A program made the translations under genes and the position numbers. This document shows positions 1 through 8,607 of a stretch of DNA of 43,115 nucleotides, piece after piece. Within the stretch, counting starts at the first letter, position 1, and each line of letters opens with the position of its first letter. The DNA comes from OMG group bacterium (lineage in GTDB: Bacteria > Pseudomonadota > Gammaproteobacteria > Pseudomonadales > Azotimanducaceae). The DNA lies in NCBI GenBank assembly GCA_012267385.1, contig JAAXGW010000012.1, positions 1-43,115 of the forward strand, given 5' to 3'. The notes below the pieces were generated by a model. It did not search any database and was not told where the DNA came from. It saw only the letters and a list, made by a program, of their open reading frames with translations.

Positions 1-365
1 CAAAAAATCTCTCGAGAACGAAAACAAGCACAATCATCCTAACATCTGACACATCAGCTCACTCGATTTGTAAATTTCCTACCCCTCTGTTTACAGCATC
101 GCACCAAAGACTCGTATATGGTATATTAGGAGAAGTTCATATTAACAATTAGCCGCAACCAACCTAAATAAGGAAATTTCATAGGTCCCTTGATCTTGTC
201 CAATGAAACAAATTCCAGATTTTGGTATGTGCTTGCGATTCCTTTCTGTGTCATTCGACCGAGGTGAATCGATTTACTAAATTCTCGCTTGCTGAACAGA
301 CTGCATCGGTATTCCAATCAAGAGCAATGGACAGGGATTACCCACACCTCGAGAAATCCGCGTCT
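1..365. other. left edge, no convincing gene
   Basis: No reading frame here has a recognisable domain or a good ribosome binding site. A 63-codon minus-strand frame at 126-317 starts with TTG and has no family resemblance, so I do not call it. The stretch is downstream of the restriction endonuclease gene and probably holds its 3' untranslated region. Confidence 0.5.
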
Positions 366-1007
366 TCAGTTTTTCCAATGCGTGGTTGAGCTACCAAATT
401 TATCAAGTACAAATTTTGATGCCCATGCATCAACGAAGTCTTCGGTAGCGTCCCTAAGCATTAAGGTCTGACGACGGGTTGGATTCAAACCGAACTGTAT
501 TAGATCGGTAACTCCTCGAACGTCGTGATTTACAGCACAAGTCTTCACGATTTGAGCTAAATTTTGCTGAAGCGACTGGCCGCGTGAGACAATAATGCCC
601 AAGCTGATCGCACCTTCACTATGGAGTCTTTGGAAATTTTCTAGATCACGATCGAAGAAAGGATCCTTATTGTTCCATTCGATTTCTAAAGCGATCGTAC
701 CGTTATCGGTTTTACGCACATGGTCTATTGCGTGCGTAGTTGCCGCACGCTCGATCCCGTCAACGATCTTCTTGATTTCAATATTTTGCTTGAGCCAACC
801 TAGGTTTGTTAGGGAACGTCGAAGACGTTGAGTGAACTTAGCTTCACCACCACCACCGCGGATCAACTCAACATCCGAGATTCTAAACTCCATAAGAATC
901 TCGCACAATTCACGTAATGGTTCGGGAAAGTCTGTGGTCAATATTGCCCGTGCGTGGCTCTCGGTCTGTACGTCGAATCCAGCTTGTTCTAAATCGGCTA
1001 AACTCAA
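366..1007 (-). CDS. BglII/BstYI-like type II restriction endonuclease
   Basis: Predicted type II restriction endonuclease of the PD-(D/E)XK superfamily, cleaving DNA left unmethylated by its partner enzyme. The 213-residue product has a catalytic-looking block around residues 95-121: Asp95, then E-I-E at 108-110, directly followed by W-N-N-K-D-P-F-F-D-R-D-L. That block resembles the BglII/BstYI group and recalls the Asp...Glu-x-Glu arrangement of BamHI. Length suits the family. The start is a TTG inside a TTGA overlap with the stop of the upstream methyltransferase gene, which argues for translational coupling and an operon. The next ATG is about 40 codons in and would remove conserved-looking sequence. 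Recognition sequence cannot be read from the protein; a GATC-containing site is only a family-based guess. Confidence 0.7.
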   Translation of the reverse strand: MSLADLEQAGFDVQTESHARAILTTDFPEPLRELCEILMEFRISDVELIRGGGGEAKFTQRLRRSLTNLGWLKQNIEIKKIVDGIERAATTHAIDHVRKTDNGTIALEIEWNNKDPFFDRDLENFQRLHSEGAISLGIIVSRGQSLQQNLAQIVKTCAVNHDVRGVTDLIQFGLNPTRRQTLMLRDATEDFVDAWASKFVLDKFGSSTTHWKN

Positions 1008-1618
1008 CGCGCTACAACGGCAGAGTTGTATTCATAGGTCGGCCAATCAGGTTGATAGTCCTTTTCTGCTTGATCACCCCAAACGGTCCAATTCTCGCGA
1101 ACACCTCGACCAAACAGTTCTAAATAAGGCCCCCAACTACATTGTTCGATGATCTGATATTGCTCGTCAGGTTTCCGGGAGTGTTCTCGCTTTCGGCTAG
1201 CAACGAAATTTACTTGACTCCGCCCGGGATCGAGCGTGCGCACATTCGTTCCTCGGACTCCAAATAGAATCACTTCTGTTACGTTTCGGAAGTAGAATCC
1301 AACACCTCGCCCGTCCGGCCCCCCATCTTTTCGGATTTTGTGCCAGATTAAATTTGTTTTATACTCGAACCCCCATGCACTCAGCACTTGTAAACCTTCT
1401 GGTAGAAGGGCATTGGGGACCCATAAATAGCAATGCGACCTGTCCCCGGCATGTTCGACGACGGGCAGTTCCGCAATTTCTTCAACGGAAAGTGTGTCGT
1501 ACCTAGTTAATCGACGATGCTCAGGGGCTACCTTACCAGTTCGATTTACGAATCTCCACGGTGGATCAGCGAGGATCGTACCAAACTTCCTGCTACCCAA
1601 GAATTTCGACAGTTCCAT
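1004..1618 (-). CDS. MT-A70 family DNA adenine methyltransferase
   Basis: Predicted S-adenosylmethionine-dependent N6-adenine methyltransferase protecting host DNA against the adjacent endonuclease. The 204-residue protein has the catalytic D-P-P-W at residues 18-21, and a C-terminal block with R-E-H-S-R-K-P and G-P-Y-L-E-L-F-G-R, both hallmarks of the MT-A70 family. No other domain is visible and the length matches short bacterial members. It opens a two-gene operon; its TGA overlaps the TTG of the endonuclease gene. MT-A70 enzymes are known partners in type II systems (M.MunI is one), and this pairing supports modification rather than RNA methylation. No controller (C) protein gene is visible. 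The ATG at 1618 has no strong Shine-Dalgarno sequence. Confidence 0.88.
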   Translation of the reverse strand: MELSKFLGSRKFGTILADPPWRFVNRTGKVAPEHRRLTRYDTLSVEEIAELPVVEHAGDRSHCYLWVPNALLPEGLQVLSAWGFEYKTNLIWHKIRKDGGPDGRGVGFYFRNVTEVILFGVRGTNVRTLDPGRSQVNFVASRKREHSRKPDEQYQIIEQCSWGPYLELFGRGVRENWTVWGDQAEKDYQPDWPTYEYNSAVVAR

Positions 1619-1669
1619 TGCCGATGATTTCGCTATTTTTCGCTCAATTTATTTCACAAACCCACCTGA

Positions 1670-1675
1670 ATTATA
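1670..1675 (-). promoter_or_regulatory. candidate -10 box for the restriction-modification operon
   Basis: A perfect TATAAT reads on the minus strand about 50 bases upstream of the methyltransferase ATG. I see no good -35 hexamer at 16-18 bases, so the promoter is plausible but unproven. The rest of 1619-1986 is a divergent intergenic region with no further gene. Confidence 0.35.
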
Positions 1676-1986
1676 ACTTGCTCTTCTCAAATATCTGTCC
1701 TTGTATCTCGTAGGAAGTGTGAATTGTTATTTAGTTTCTCCACGAGGAGTATAGTAAGGAGAGGATGTTCTACACTAGCTTTAACTCTATACGAATGTGA
1801 TGACTAACCTCCTGACAAATTTTTTTGCGAAGTATGCCGTGAAATTTGGGTTGTGTAAGTGTTTTGGCATCAATCTCAATGTAAAATAGAAAATTCCTGG
1901 AGTTCGTAAACGCAGAAGAACGACAAATACCCGATCAACAAGCAGATTTGGATTGACATTTGAAGCCGAACTTTCGAGAAGAGTTA

Positions 1987-2742
1987 ATGAAGTGGGGAAT
2001 CGGGCTACTCTCGTTATTAGCTTTCGGTAGTGTAGCACAGAATCTATCTATCGAACTAGATGATTCCTGGCCCGAGGAGTTCCGTCAGGAGGTTGAATCT
2101 ATCCTGGAGGAAACGGCGGAAAAGATATGGGAACATCTAGATCCTAAACCAAACTACAAAATCGTAGTACGGTATGACAGTGCAGGACCTATGGTTCTCT
2201 ATAGAGAATACAGTTCTCTTCCAGATGACACCGTTGAGATGCTCTTAAACCCAGATCTAACAGTTTCCAGTTACAAAGCCCAGCTCATATTTCAGTTCGG
2301 GCATGAGTTTGGTCATGTGATGCAAGACTACAACAAGCTACGATCCACGGAATCCAAGAACAATTGGTTGCATGAATCCCTTTGCGAGTTACTGGCAGTC
2401 TGGCTACTAAAGGCAGAAGGAGAAGGTCAAATCATTGACGCTCATAGAGTGCGTTCTATACAACTAATGGAACAGATCCGCGATTGGAAACCGTTCATGC
2501 TAGCAACGGAAGAGCTTTTACGGACTAATGGGTATGCACGGAAGCTTAATGCGATGGTTGCCTATAAGTTGTATCCGGCATTCAAAGAGAATCCGAAGCT
2601 CTTTAATGCGTTCCGGTATCTACCTAAGTCGGATAGCGAACTGGAAAAATATCTAGAGGAGTGGGCGGACAACGCAGCCAAGAACTTGAGCGCTGAGCTT
2701 GTGGAAGAAATCAAAGAGGTACTATTCCAAGAGCACCAATAA
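1987..2742 (+). CDS. secreted gluzincin-like (HExxH) protein, putative metallopeptidase
   Basis: Probable exported zinc metallopeptidase-like protein of about 251 residues. I start it at the ATG at 1987, preceded by a purine-rich AGAAGAG, because this gives a clean signal peptide (MKWGIGLLSLLAFGSVAQ). The frame is open from a TTG 27 bases upstream. His106-Glu107-x-x-His110 (HEFGH) would bind zinc and catalyse. A second motif, N-W-L-H-E-S-L-C-E-L at about 126-135, is placed like the downstream glutamate ligand of gluzincins (peptidase MA clan). The remainder is helical and charged with no other domain. Substrate and maturation are unknown, and I cannot assign a named peptidase family. It stands alone, divergent from the restriction-modification operon and convergent with the next gene. 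Confidence 0.75.
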   Translation: MKWGIGLLSLLAFGSVAQNLSIELDDSWPEEFRQEVESILEETAEKIWEHLDPKPNYKIVVRYDSAGPMVLYREYSSLPDDTVEMLLNPDLTVSSYKAQLIFQFGHEFGHVMQDYNKLRSTESKNNWLHESLCELLAVWLLKAEGEGQIIDAHRVRSIQLMEQIRDWKPFMLATEELLRTNGYARKLNAMVAYKLYPAFKENPKLFNAFRYLPKSDSELEKYLEEWADNAAKNLSAELVEEIKEVLFQEHQ

Positions 2743-2799
2743 AGCAATTCGTGTCTGGAATGTAATTTAACGGGGATTTGCAAGAATTTAAGCTCGAAC

Positions 2800-3444
2800 C
2801 TACTCCTCGACTTCGTCGTCCGTATCTTCTTGTTGATCTAACAATCTGATCCTTTCCCTGAAGTCCTTCACGGCTTCCTCAGACTCCTCAAGCGGTATCG
2901 TAACAGCGGGGGACTCTTCACCATCAATATCAAATTCGATACTGTTGGCTGTCTCAATCTCCGTAATCAATTCACTCAATTCGTCCCGAGCAAATTTTTT
3001 AGTCACATAGGTGTAAAAAAAGTGTTGGTGAGGTTTGAACGCATCTTCCCTAAATTCTTCTTCATCGATACGGTAGCGAACGTTTACGGAATCGGTAGGT
3101 GGCTCTGGCAATTTAAAGGCCAATTTTCCATCTAATTCTTCGAAACTCTGGGGAACGAATGTAGGGTCTTCACCATAGGATCTTGGCATAGTCGGACTAT
3201 AGATCAACGTAGTCTCGTCTTTCGATACCGAGATGCGCATCCAAGCGTTTCGCTTGTTCTCGTCTGGTTCTGATATACATGAGAGTGATACTGTCGAAAT
3301 GTTTTCTCCTTTGAGAATTTCCGATACCTCACAATTTCCATACTCATTCCGATTTTGCCATCTTTCGATGTAGCTGAGAGCAGACAAACTACTTGTCACA
3401 GCAAAGACTATCATCAAAAGCAAGAGGCTGACTCTTGTAACCAA
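2800..3444 (-). CDS. small secreted protein of unknown function
   Basis: A 214-residue protein with an N-terminal signal sequence (hydrophobic core LLLLMIVFAV, probable cleavage near the S-A-L-S region at 20-24). The mature part has an alternating strand pattern, a V-R-Y-R-I-D-E segment near residue 130, then F-F-Y-T-Y and an acidic C-terminus ending in E-E. The layout loosely recalls small periplasmic proteins of the VasI/invasion-associated-locus type, but I cannot confirm that. The start is TTG at 3444 with AGGAG about 11 bases upstream. It is convergent with the metallopeptidase-like gene and divergent from the TlpA-like gene, which leaves 273 bases of shared upstream DNA. Confidence 0.65.
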   Translation of the reverse strand: MVTRVSLLLLMIVFAVTSSLSALSYIERWQNRNEYGNCEVSEILKGENISTVSLSCISEPDENKRNAWMRISVSKDETTLIYSPTMPRSYGEDPTFVPQSFEELDGKLAFKLPEPPTDSVNVRYRIDEEEFREDAFKPHQHFFYTYVTKKFARDELSELITEIETANSIEFDIDGEESPAVTIPLEESEEAVKDFRERIRLLDQQEDTDDEVEE

Positions 3445-3717
3445 AACGCTTGTTTCTCCTGTCTACTACTTGAGAAGTAACGTGGCACAAAGCTGTTAGT
3501 ACGAGGTAATTGAACTAAAACTCAAGTGTACTTTCAATGATAATCAATATTCTTATCTCTTCGCGCAGAATCAACGTTTGATTGGAACGCTCGCATATTT
3601 CAGATATTGGATCACCTTGAACCAACGGAAAGCGTGAATCAGCAAGACCACGAATACCGACAACTTTCCATTTAGAATATTTCCTGTACAGCTTCTCGAA
3701 CCGAGACGATAATCTAC

Positions 3718-5610
3718 ATGAAAAAGCTACGAACTTTTAAAGGTTTACTGGTGCTCACTGTCAGTTTTGTTGGATTTCAGATGATGGCTGATACCGGTTT
3801 GAAACCGAACGAATTTTTAATCACTGGTGAACTTGTCGATTTGAGTGATTCGCGGTCTCAAGATCGAGATCTAAATGTGAAGGTTACTCACGGCACTGAA
3901 GAAACAGGCATTGAGGAGTTAGCTTTTGGAAAACTAAGCGATGGAAAGTTTGAGCTACGTGGTACCCTAGAGCTTCCAAAGGACGTACGTCTAAGCGTCT
4001 CGAACGACAACGAAACCGAAGGAATTACACAATTTAAACTTTGTCCGAACACCAAAACCAAAGTAGAAGTGTTAGTAGATACGGTGTATACGACGGGCTA
4101 TACCAGTCGCTTTGATAATTGGCCGTCGAAAATAGGTACAGACCATATATACGTCTATCTGAAAGAATATGATCATTCATCGACAGAAGCGGAACGAAAA
4201 TTTACTCTCACTGGGAACCTCAGTAAGTCTTTTGATTATCACCCTGAATTGACGTCTGTATGGATTCAAGGTACAACCTACGATCTAGACGGATCCGAAT
4301 CCTATGCATCCTACGGTCCTGTTTTGCTAGACAAGGGTAAATTTTCAATCGAGGGCGACATTAACGGGCCGATGGGTGTTTATATACGTATGGAGAGTCG
4401 CGTTCTCTCTGACCAGCGTGATGCTAGCCTAACCGCGATATTTGAACCTGGTGTGAACTACGAGATTGGAACACTAAAAGACACCGACGAGTTAGTTGTC
4501 TTCGCTGATCGAGAGGGAATTCACTCGAAACTCATTACAGCTTGGGAGTCCGATCCAAAGCACCTGGAACTTCTAGAACAACAAACCCTAGTTCTTGAAG
4601 GATTTGAAACAACAATGAACTCTGAAGATGGCACCAACCAAGAAATAGAGTCAGACATAAGAGACGACGAAGAACCTACTGAAGGAACGCCCACTTCCAC
4701 ATTTGCGAACAGTAATCCACCAGCCGACGAGTGTAATCACATTGACTTGTCTTCCGTACCAGACGTCACTGGTGCAGGTCTTTCCTTTAGCACAAGGCAA
4801 GAACTAAGCAATGAAATTTCGGAAAGACGAATCGAGTTGATACTACCTTTCTTGCAAAGCGATGATCTGCATCTAGCGTGGTTCGCGTATTTACTCTCTC
4901 CTCTGGAATGGAGTCGGCTTTCCCCTCTCTTTTCAATGATCCAACCTGAAGGTATATCTTTGTACGGTGCTTTTACATACGAACTAGATAAACAAAAACT
5001 ATCCGTCTTAGAGGAGTTGGCAACAAAATTTAATCCGGCATTTGTTGCTGTCCACATAACACCAAGAATTGAATCTGCTCGTCAGAGAATTGCACTGTAT
5101 CAGGACAATAAGAAAGTAATTCCGGGACAACCGGCACCTCCATTCACTCTTTGGACTAAGAATGCCGATGCAGTGTCGTTACATAGTGTTCTGCAAGAAA
5201 ACGGACTCGTGCTTGTCAATTTTTGGCCTCAATGGTGTAGACCGTGTGAAGCTAGCATCCCCGTTCTCAAAGACCTGTACTCGTCTTACAACGATAAAGG
5301 TTTTGAAATTATCACAGTCCAATTGAACAGAAACACTGACCGTTCGATAGAAAGCTTCGAAGAAAACGATTTTCCGTGGATTGATGTGATTGAATCGGAA
5401 AAATTTCAAGGTGATCTTAAGGGTTGGCGTGCACCCATAACAACGTCTTACGCGCTACCGGGTGAGGACATAGTTTATGACACTACTTTTCGTGCAAAAC
5501 CTAATGGGTTCTTAATTGATAGTGAAGGATGTATTATTCAGCGCGATCTATCGATAAAGGAGCTTAAATCTGCACTCGCATCCCGCTGGAGTGAAGGATT
5601 AGCTGAATGA
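3718..5610 (+). CDS. exported TlpA-like thioredoxin-fold protein with WCRPC active site
   Basis: Predicted periplasmic thiol-disulfide oxidoreductase of 630 residues. A signal peptide (positive MKKLRTFKG, hydrophobic stretch, probable cleavage after Q-M-M-A) is followed by about 450 residues of beta-rich sequence without a recognised family. A C-terminal AhpC/TSA-thioredoxin domain starts near the G-Q-P-A-P-P-F-T-L motif (about residue 470). The redox motif W-C507-R-P-C510 and the later cis-Pro region are present. The last residues, G-C-I-I-Q-R-D, add another cysteine. The N-terminal part plus TlpA arrangement is analogous to large envelope TlpA proteins. A diverged paralogue at 40.6-42.4 kb keeps the same ends (C-x-H-hydrophobic-D-L-S in the middle, G-C-I-hydrophobic-Q-R at the C-terminus) but has lost CxxC. 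Confidence 0.85.
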   Translation: MKKLRTFKGLLVLTVSFVGFQMMADTGLKPNEFLITGELVDLSDSRSQDRDLNVKVTHGTEETGIEELAFGKLSDGKFELRGTLELPKDVRLSVSNDNETEGITQFKLCPNTKTKVEVLVDTVYTTGYTSRFDNWPSKIGTDHIYVYLKEYDHSSTEAERKFTLTGNLSKSFDYHPELTSVWIQGTTYDLDGSESYASYGPVLLDKGKFSIEGDINGPMGVYIRMESRVLSDQRDASLTAIFEPGVNYEIGTLKDTDELVVFADREGIHSKLITAWESDPKHLELLEQQTLVLEGFETTMNSEDGTNQEIESDIRDDEEPTEGTPTSTFANSNPPADECNHIDLSSVPDVTGAGLSFSTRQELSNEISERRIELILPFLQSDDLHLAWFAYLLSPLEWSRLSPLFSMIQPEGISLYGAFTYELDKQKLSVLEELATKFNPAFVAVHITPRIESARQRIALYQDNKKVIPGQPAPPFTLWTKNADAVSLHSVLQENGLVLVNFWPQWCRPCEASIPVLKDLYSSYNDKGFEIITVQLNRNTDRSIESFEENDFPWIDVIESEKFQGDLKGWRAPITTSYALPGEDIVYDTTFRAKPNGFLIDSEGCIIQRDLSIKELKSALASRWSEGLAE

Positions 5611-5871
5611 GTTTGTGGGCTCGTGGAAGATATTGGAAAGCGAAATTTATAGAGAAGCAATGAGGCCAGAGTGCTGTGATACATTGCTTTGAAGGGAAGT
5701 CAACCAACGATGAGGTGCGACTGAATCGGCTTGTTCTGGTTTAGAACAGGACGAAGAATTCCAATGTCAAATGGAGACTCTCAACTCCGGTGTGATTAGA
5801 TGTCTAGTTCTAAGAAAAACTGTGAGAGTTGTGATGACACCGACTGCTAATTGATGCCATCTCGAATCACA

Positions 5872-6819
5872 CTAGCGAACGACTTGCTCCAATTCGTCAA
5901 ATGTGTAAAGGCTAAGCTCGGGTTTGCGGTCGATGATTTCTGCGTAGAACTCTCCATTAAATGGTAGTCTCTCGCTGAGAGCTAAAGTCTGCAAACGCTT
6001 GTCTTCTCGAATTTCCACCACGTCTGAAACGCCATTCTCAACTCTCAATACCATATCATCAAGACGCCGCACCGAAGCCTTATACACTGAAATATAAACG
6101 TTCGAATCATGATCCACGAATGTACGCATTGCACGAGCTCGTGTGGGGAACAGAGAAAACGTTAATGCATTGTTTTTCGAGTAGGAAAGAGTAATTTTGC
6201 CGGAGCTGTCAACGTCATAGATGCTGATTTGATGGAGTATTTCTCCGTCTCGGCTTGCTTCCTGAGTTACGATCTCCGCCTTGCCATCCCAGTCGACATC
6301 TCCTGTGGTCACGCATCGGATGGATCTACCTTTGGTATCAAAGGAATTTAACAAATTGAATTTGTTGTCTTGAAGTGAATATATACGAATTTCAGTGGGA
6401 TTGAGCCCTTCGCTCTCAGGAAGAAATTCGCTGAAAGCGACCATGACTATTTCATGCTTTCCATCGTTGTCTACATCTAGTATGGCGCTTCTTTCTCCAT
6501 TCATTGATCTAGTTCCCCATTCTTTGAATTTTTGACCTTCTAACTCGATGACACGAGTTGTGTCCGACTTGCTTTCATCCCATGGATCTGCAGTTCTATG
6601 GAGAATCACTTCGTCCTTCTTATCTCCATCGATATCACCGGCCAACAGCTTGAAATCCAATGTGTGTGTCTCTGTCAGGTACAAGATCTCTCTTCTGTCG
6701 TTTTCTTGAATTCGATTGATTGAAACTATGTAATCGAAAGAATCCTTCGAACCTGTTTCAACTAGTACCAATTCGCGTTCTTCATCTCCACCCATATCCG
6801 CAAACGTATACGAAAACAC
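5872..6819 (-). CDS. FG-GAP/VCBS-like repeat protein, possibly N-terminally truncated
   Basis: A 315-residue protein with several degenerate FG-GAP/VCBS-type blades: A-D-M-G-G-D-E-E-R-E-L near residue 7, G-D-I-D-G-D-K-K-D-E-V near 61, D-V-D-N-D-G-K-H-E-I near 106 and G-D-V-D-W-D-G-K-A-E-I near 172. Each is an acidic calcium-binding-like loop followed by a strand, suggesting a beta-propeller. Such proteins are normally exported, yet this frame has no signal peptide: it begins with GTG at 6819 right after an in-frame TAG, already inside the first repeat. An AGGA four to five bases before the GTG allows translation. Either the 5' end was lost or the protein is cytoplasmic. I found no signal-peptide fragment in the 220 bases upstream in any frame. 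Confidence 0.6.
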   Translation of the reverse strand: MFSYTFADMGGDEERELVLVETGSKDSFDYIVSINRIQENDRREILYLTETHTLDFKLLAGDIDGDKKDEVILHRTADPWDESKSDTTRVIELEGQKFKEWGTRSMNGERSAILDVDNDGKHEIVMVAFSEFLPESEGLNPTEIRIYSLQDNKFNLLNSFDTKGRSIRCVTTGDVDWDGKAEIVTQEASRDGEILHQISIYDVDSSGKITLSYSKNNALTFSLFPTRARAMRTFVDHDSNVYISVYKASVRRLDDMVLRVENGVSDVVEIREDKRLQTLALSERLPFNGEFYAEIIDRKPELSLYTFDELEQVVR

Positions 6820-7039
6820 GATGTCCTATCTTTCGAATTGAAATTTGTTTCGTGGCGTAAGTCGACCTCTTTCTTACAAACCGCGTTGCCGAGAATACCG
6901 CGAGACTTCAAACTTGACAACCAGTGGGTCGAACAATGGTAGAGAAATGTCGATTCTCAATGTTCGACTGGTTCTACCTACGATATACACTGTTGACCAA
7001 GTATCTCATCGATGCATTCAAGTCGTTAAAGACTGAAGA

Positions 7040-7946
7040 TTACCCTGTTGCGTGGGTGTTATCGCGTGAAGTGGTGTGAGCACCGTCTAAGTTCTGTTCT
7101 TGAATTAACATTCGGTTAAGACGAGCACGAGTGAAAGATGCCCAGATGCGAACACCAGTTGCAAAAATGCCCACTGTCAGTCCAACATAAGTGAGTCCCC
7201 ACCCAAACACAATGTCATATCTATAAATTTTTAGCGAGAGGAGTGTGAAAATCTCCAACATTAGAGCCACGACTGAACACGATAGCAGAGCGAGAATGTT
7301 TCTCGTCTCACGAAAACGAGAATACTCTTCCACCATTGCTTCGAAGGTGTGGCTTGAATATGGCTCTGGTTTACGATCTATGAGTGGGCGAATGAATAAG
7401 CCCATTCCTAGGCACAACAGGCTACCGATCAAGGGCCATACCAGGGGATCTGAATCAAATTCAGGGGATCCGGTAAAACAGAACTTGCGCTAACCAAGAC
7501 TGCAACCATCACTACAGTAACAACACCGAACAACAACCAATATGGTCTGGTGTTTGCTTCTCGTGAATGCAAGTAGCCGATCGAATAGAATCTTGAATTT
7601 TGGGAGCACTCAACCAACCGGGGTCTTTAGTCTGTATCAGTGGTTTTGCAACGAAGAACCAAAGAGGCACACAGGGTAGACAATAGACTATGATCCTCAA
7701 CTCTATAAATGTCCATAGTGATGCCCAAGCCAATGTTGGCCAAGCCCAAAGACAGAAGTGCAGCAACAATGCGAAAGACGTACCTAGACTCAGTCGAACC
7801 ATGTATTTGCGCGATCTAGCTTGTTGTTCCTCAACGGTATAGTCTGGATGCTGTTTAGAGCTTACAGCCAGCGCGATGGCGAAAGGGGTAACATTGAGTA
7901 GCATCGGAATCACAAGCTCAAATGTTCTCATAGACACTTCATACAT
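7040..7946 (-). pseudogene. multi-pass membrane protein gene split by two single-base frameshifts
   Basis: Three consecutive minus-strand frames join into one membrane protein of about 300 residues. Frame 1 runs from the ATG at 7946 (GGAG seven bases before it) with hydrophobic segments up to about S-A-P-K-I-Q-D-S-I-R-S-A near 7570. Frame 2 continues with Y-L-H-S-R-E-A-N-T-R-P-Y-W and a transmembrane stretch to 7429. Frame 3 (7432-7040) carries two more transmembrane segments and a hydrophilic tail. Both junctions are explained by loss of one base, a T in each case (around GGCTACTTG and CCCTTGATC in gene orientation). The gene follows the GntR regulator by 13 bases, the usual layout for YtrA-type regulators controlling a membrane protein. 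The family might be DUF1648-like, but I cannot confirm it. Confidence 0.65.
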
Positions 7947-7959
7947 ACTGTTTCTCCAT

Positions 7960-8340
7960 TTATTTCCAAAGAGACTTCGCTTCAGCCTTAAGGACCGAGT
8001 CAAGTTTGTGTTTGCTCCATCCAGCTAACTTCGCGCTTGTGAGTAAGTTTCTGAGTTCAACCCTCAATCGTATCTCGCTCATTTCTTTCACTGATTCTGT
8101 CTGTTCCTTGTCTGCAACTACAGTTCCTCGACCACGGATTGGGTTTACTAACCCATCCAATTCCAACAAGCGGTAAGAACGCGCGACAGTATTGAGGCTA
8201 ATTCCGAGATCTCCCGCGAGTTGGCGTACGGTTGGAAGACTTTGTCCCGCGGAGATTCGACCGCTCGCAATTTCGTGTCGAATCCCTCGATAGACCTGTT
8301 CAACGATTGGTTCTTTGGAGAGCAGATCGATTTTTAACAT
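7960..8340 (-). CDS. GntR family transcriptional regulator, YtrA-like
   Basis: A 126-residue DNA-binding repressor. Residues 1-75 form the winged helix-turn-helix of the GntR family: P-I-V-E-Q-V-Y-R-G-I, S-L-P-T-V-R-Q-L-A, then L-G-I-S-L-N-T-V-A-R-S-Y-R-L-L-E and the G-R-G-T wing. The remaining 50 residues are a short helical tail instead of a ligand-binding domain, as in the YtrA subfamily, which generally controls adjacent membrane-protein or transporter genes. It sits first in an operon with the frame-broken membrane gene. Just upstream of its ATG lies a near-perfect inverted repeat, the likely operator for autoregulation. The divergent bPH2 gene starts 268 bases away and might share control. 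Confidence 0.88.
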   Translation of the reverse strand: MLKIDLLSKEPIVEQVYRGIRHEIASGRISAGQSLPTVRQLAGDLGISLNTVARSYRLLELDGLVNPIRGRGTVVADKEQTESVKEMSEIRLRVELRNLLTSAKLAGWSKHKLDSVLKAEAKSLWK

Positions 8341-8346
8341 AGTGTT

Positions 8347-8369
8347 ATTGTATGGTACAATGATACAAT
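8347..8369. promoter_or_regulatory. probable GntR operator palindrome
   Basis: ATTGTAT at 8347-8353 is repeated inverted as ATACAAT at 8363-8369. A second overlapping palindrome, ATTGTA-TGG-TACAAT, occupies 8347-8361. The site begins 7 bases before the GntR start codon, so a bound regulator would block transcription or initiation. Binding by this regulator is inferred from position. Confidence 0.6.
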
Positions 8370-8607
8370 TGCAAGATTACTTTTGAAACTTAAACTTTTT
8401 TCATCACGATTCTCTACGCGTTCCTCGACAGAGTAGAGGAATAACACATCCGGTGCTTACATAGCTCGACCATACCGCAAAAGAGCTGCAAAACGCACTC
8501 TAGTTGGTCGATTCGTACAACATGCGTTTCGATAACCAGACGAACACCGCATCTATTCAAGAGTTCTAAAATTCTGTCATTGATTGACATGATTTGGAAC
8601 AGACACA

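Noticed and set aside
126-317. 63-codon minus-strand frame at the left edge
   Set aside because: TTG start, no ribosome binding site, no recognisable features.
5733-5749. TGTTCT/AGAACA hairpin between convergent genes as a terminator
   Set aside because: Only 6 bp, no T-run on either side; too weak to call.
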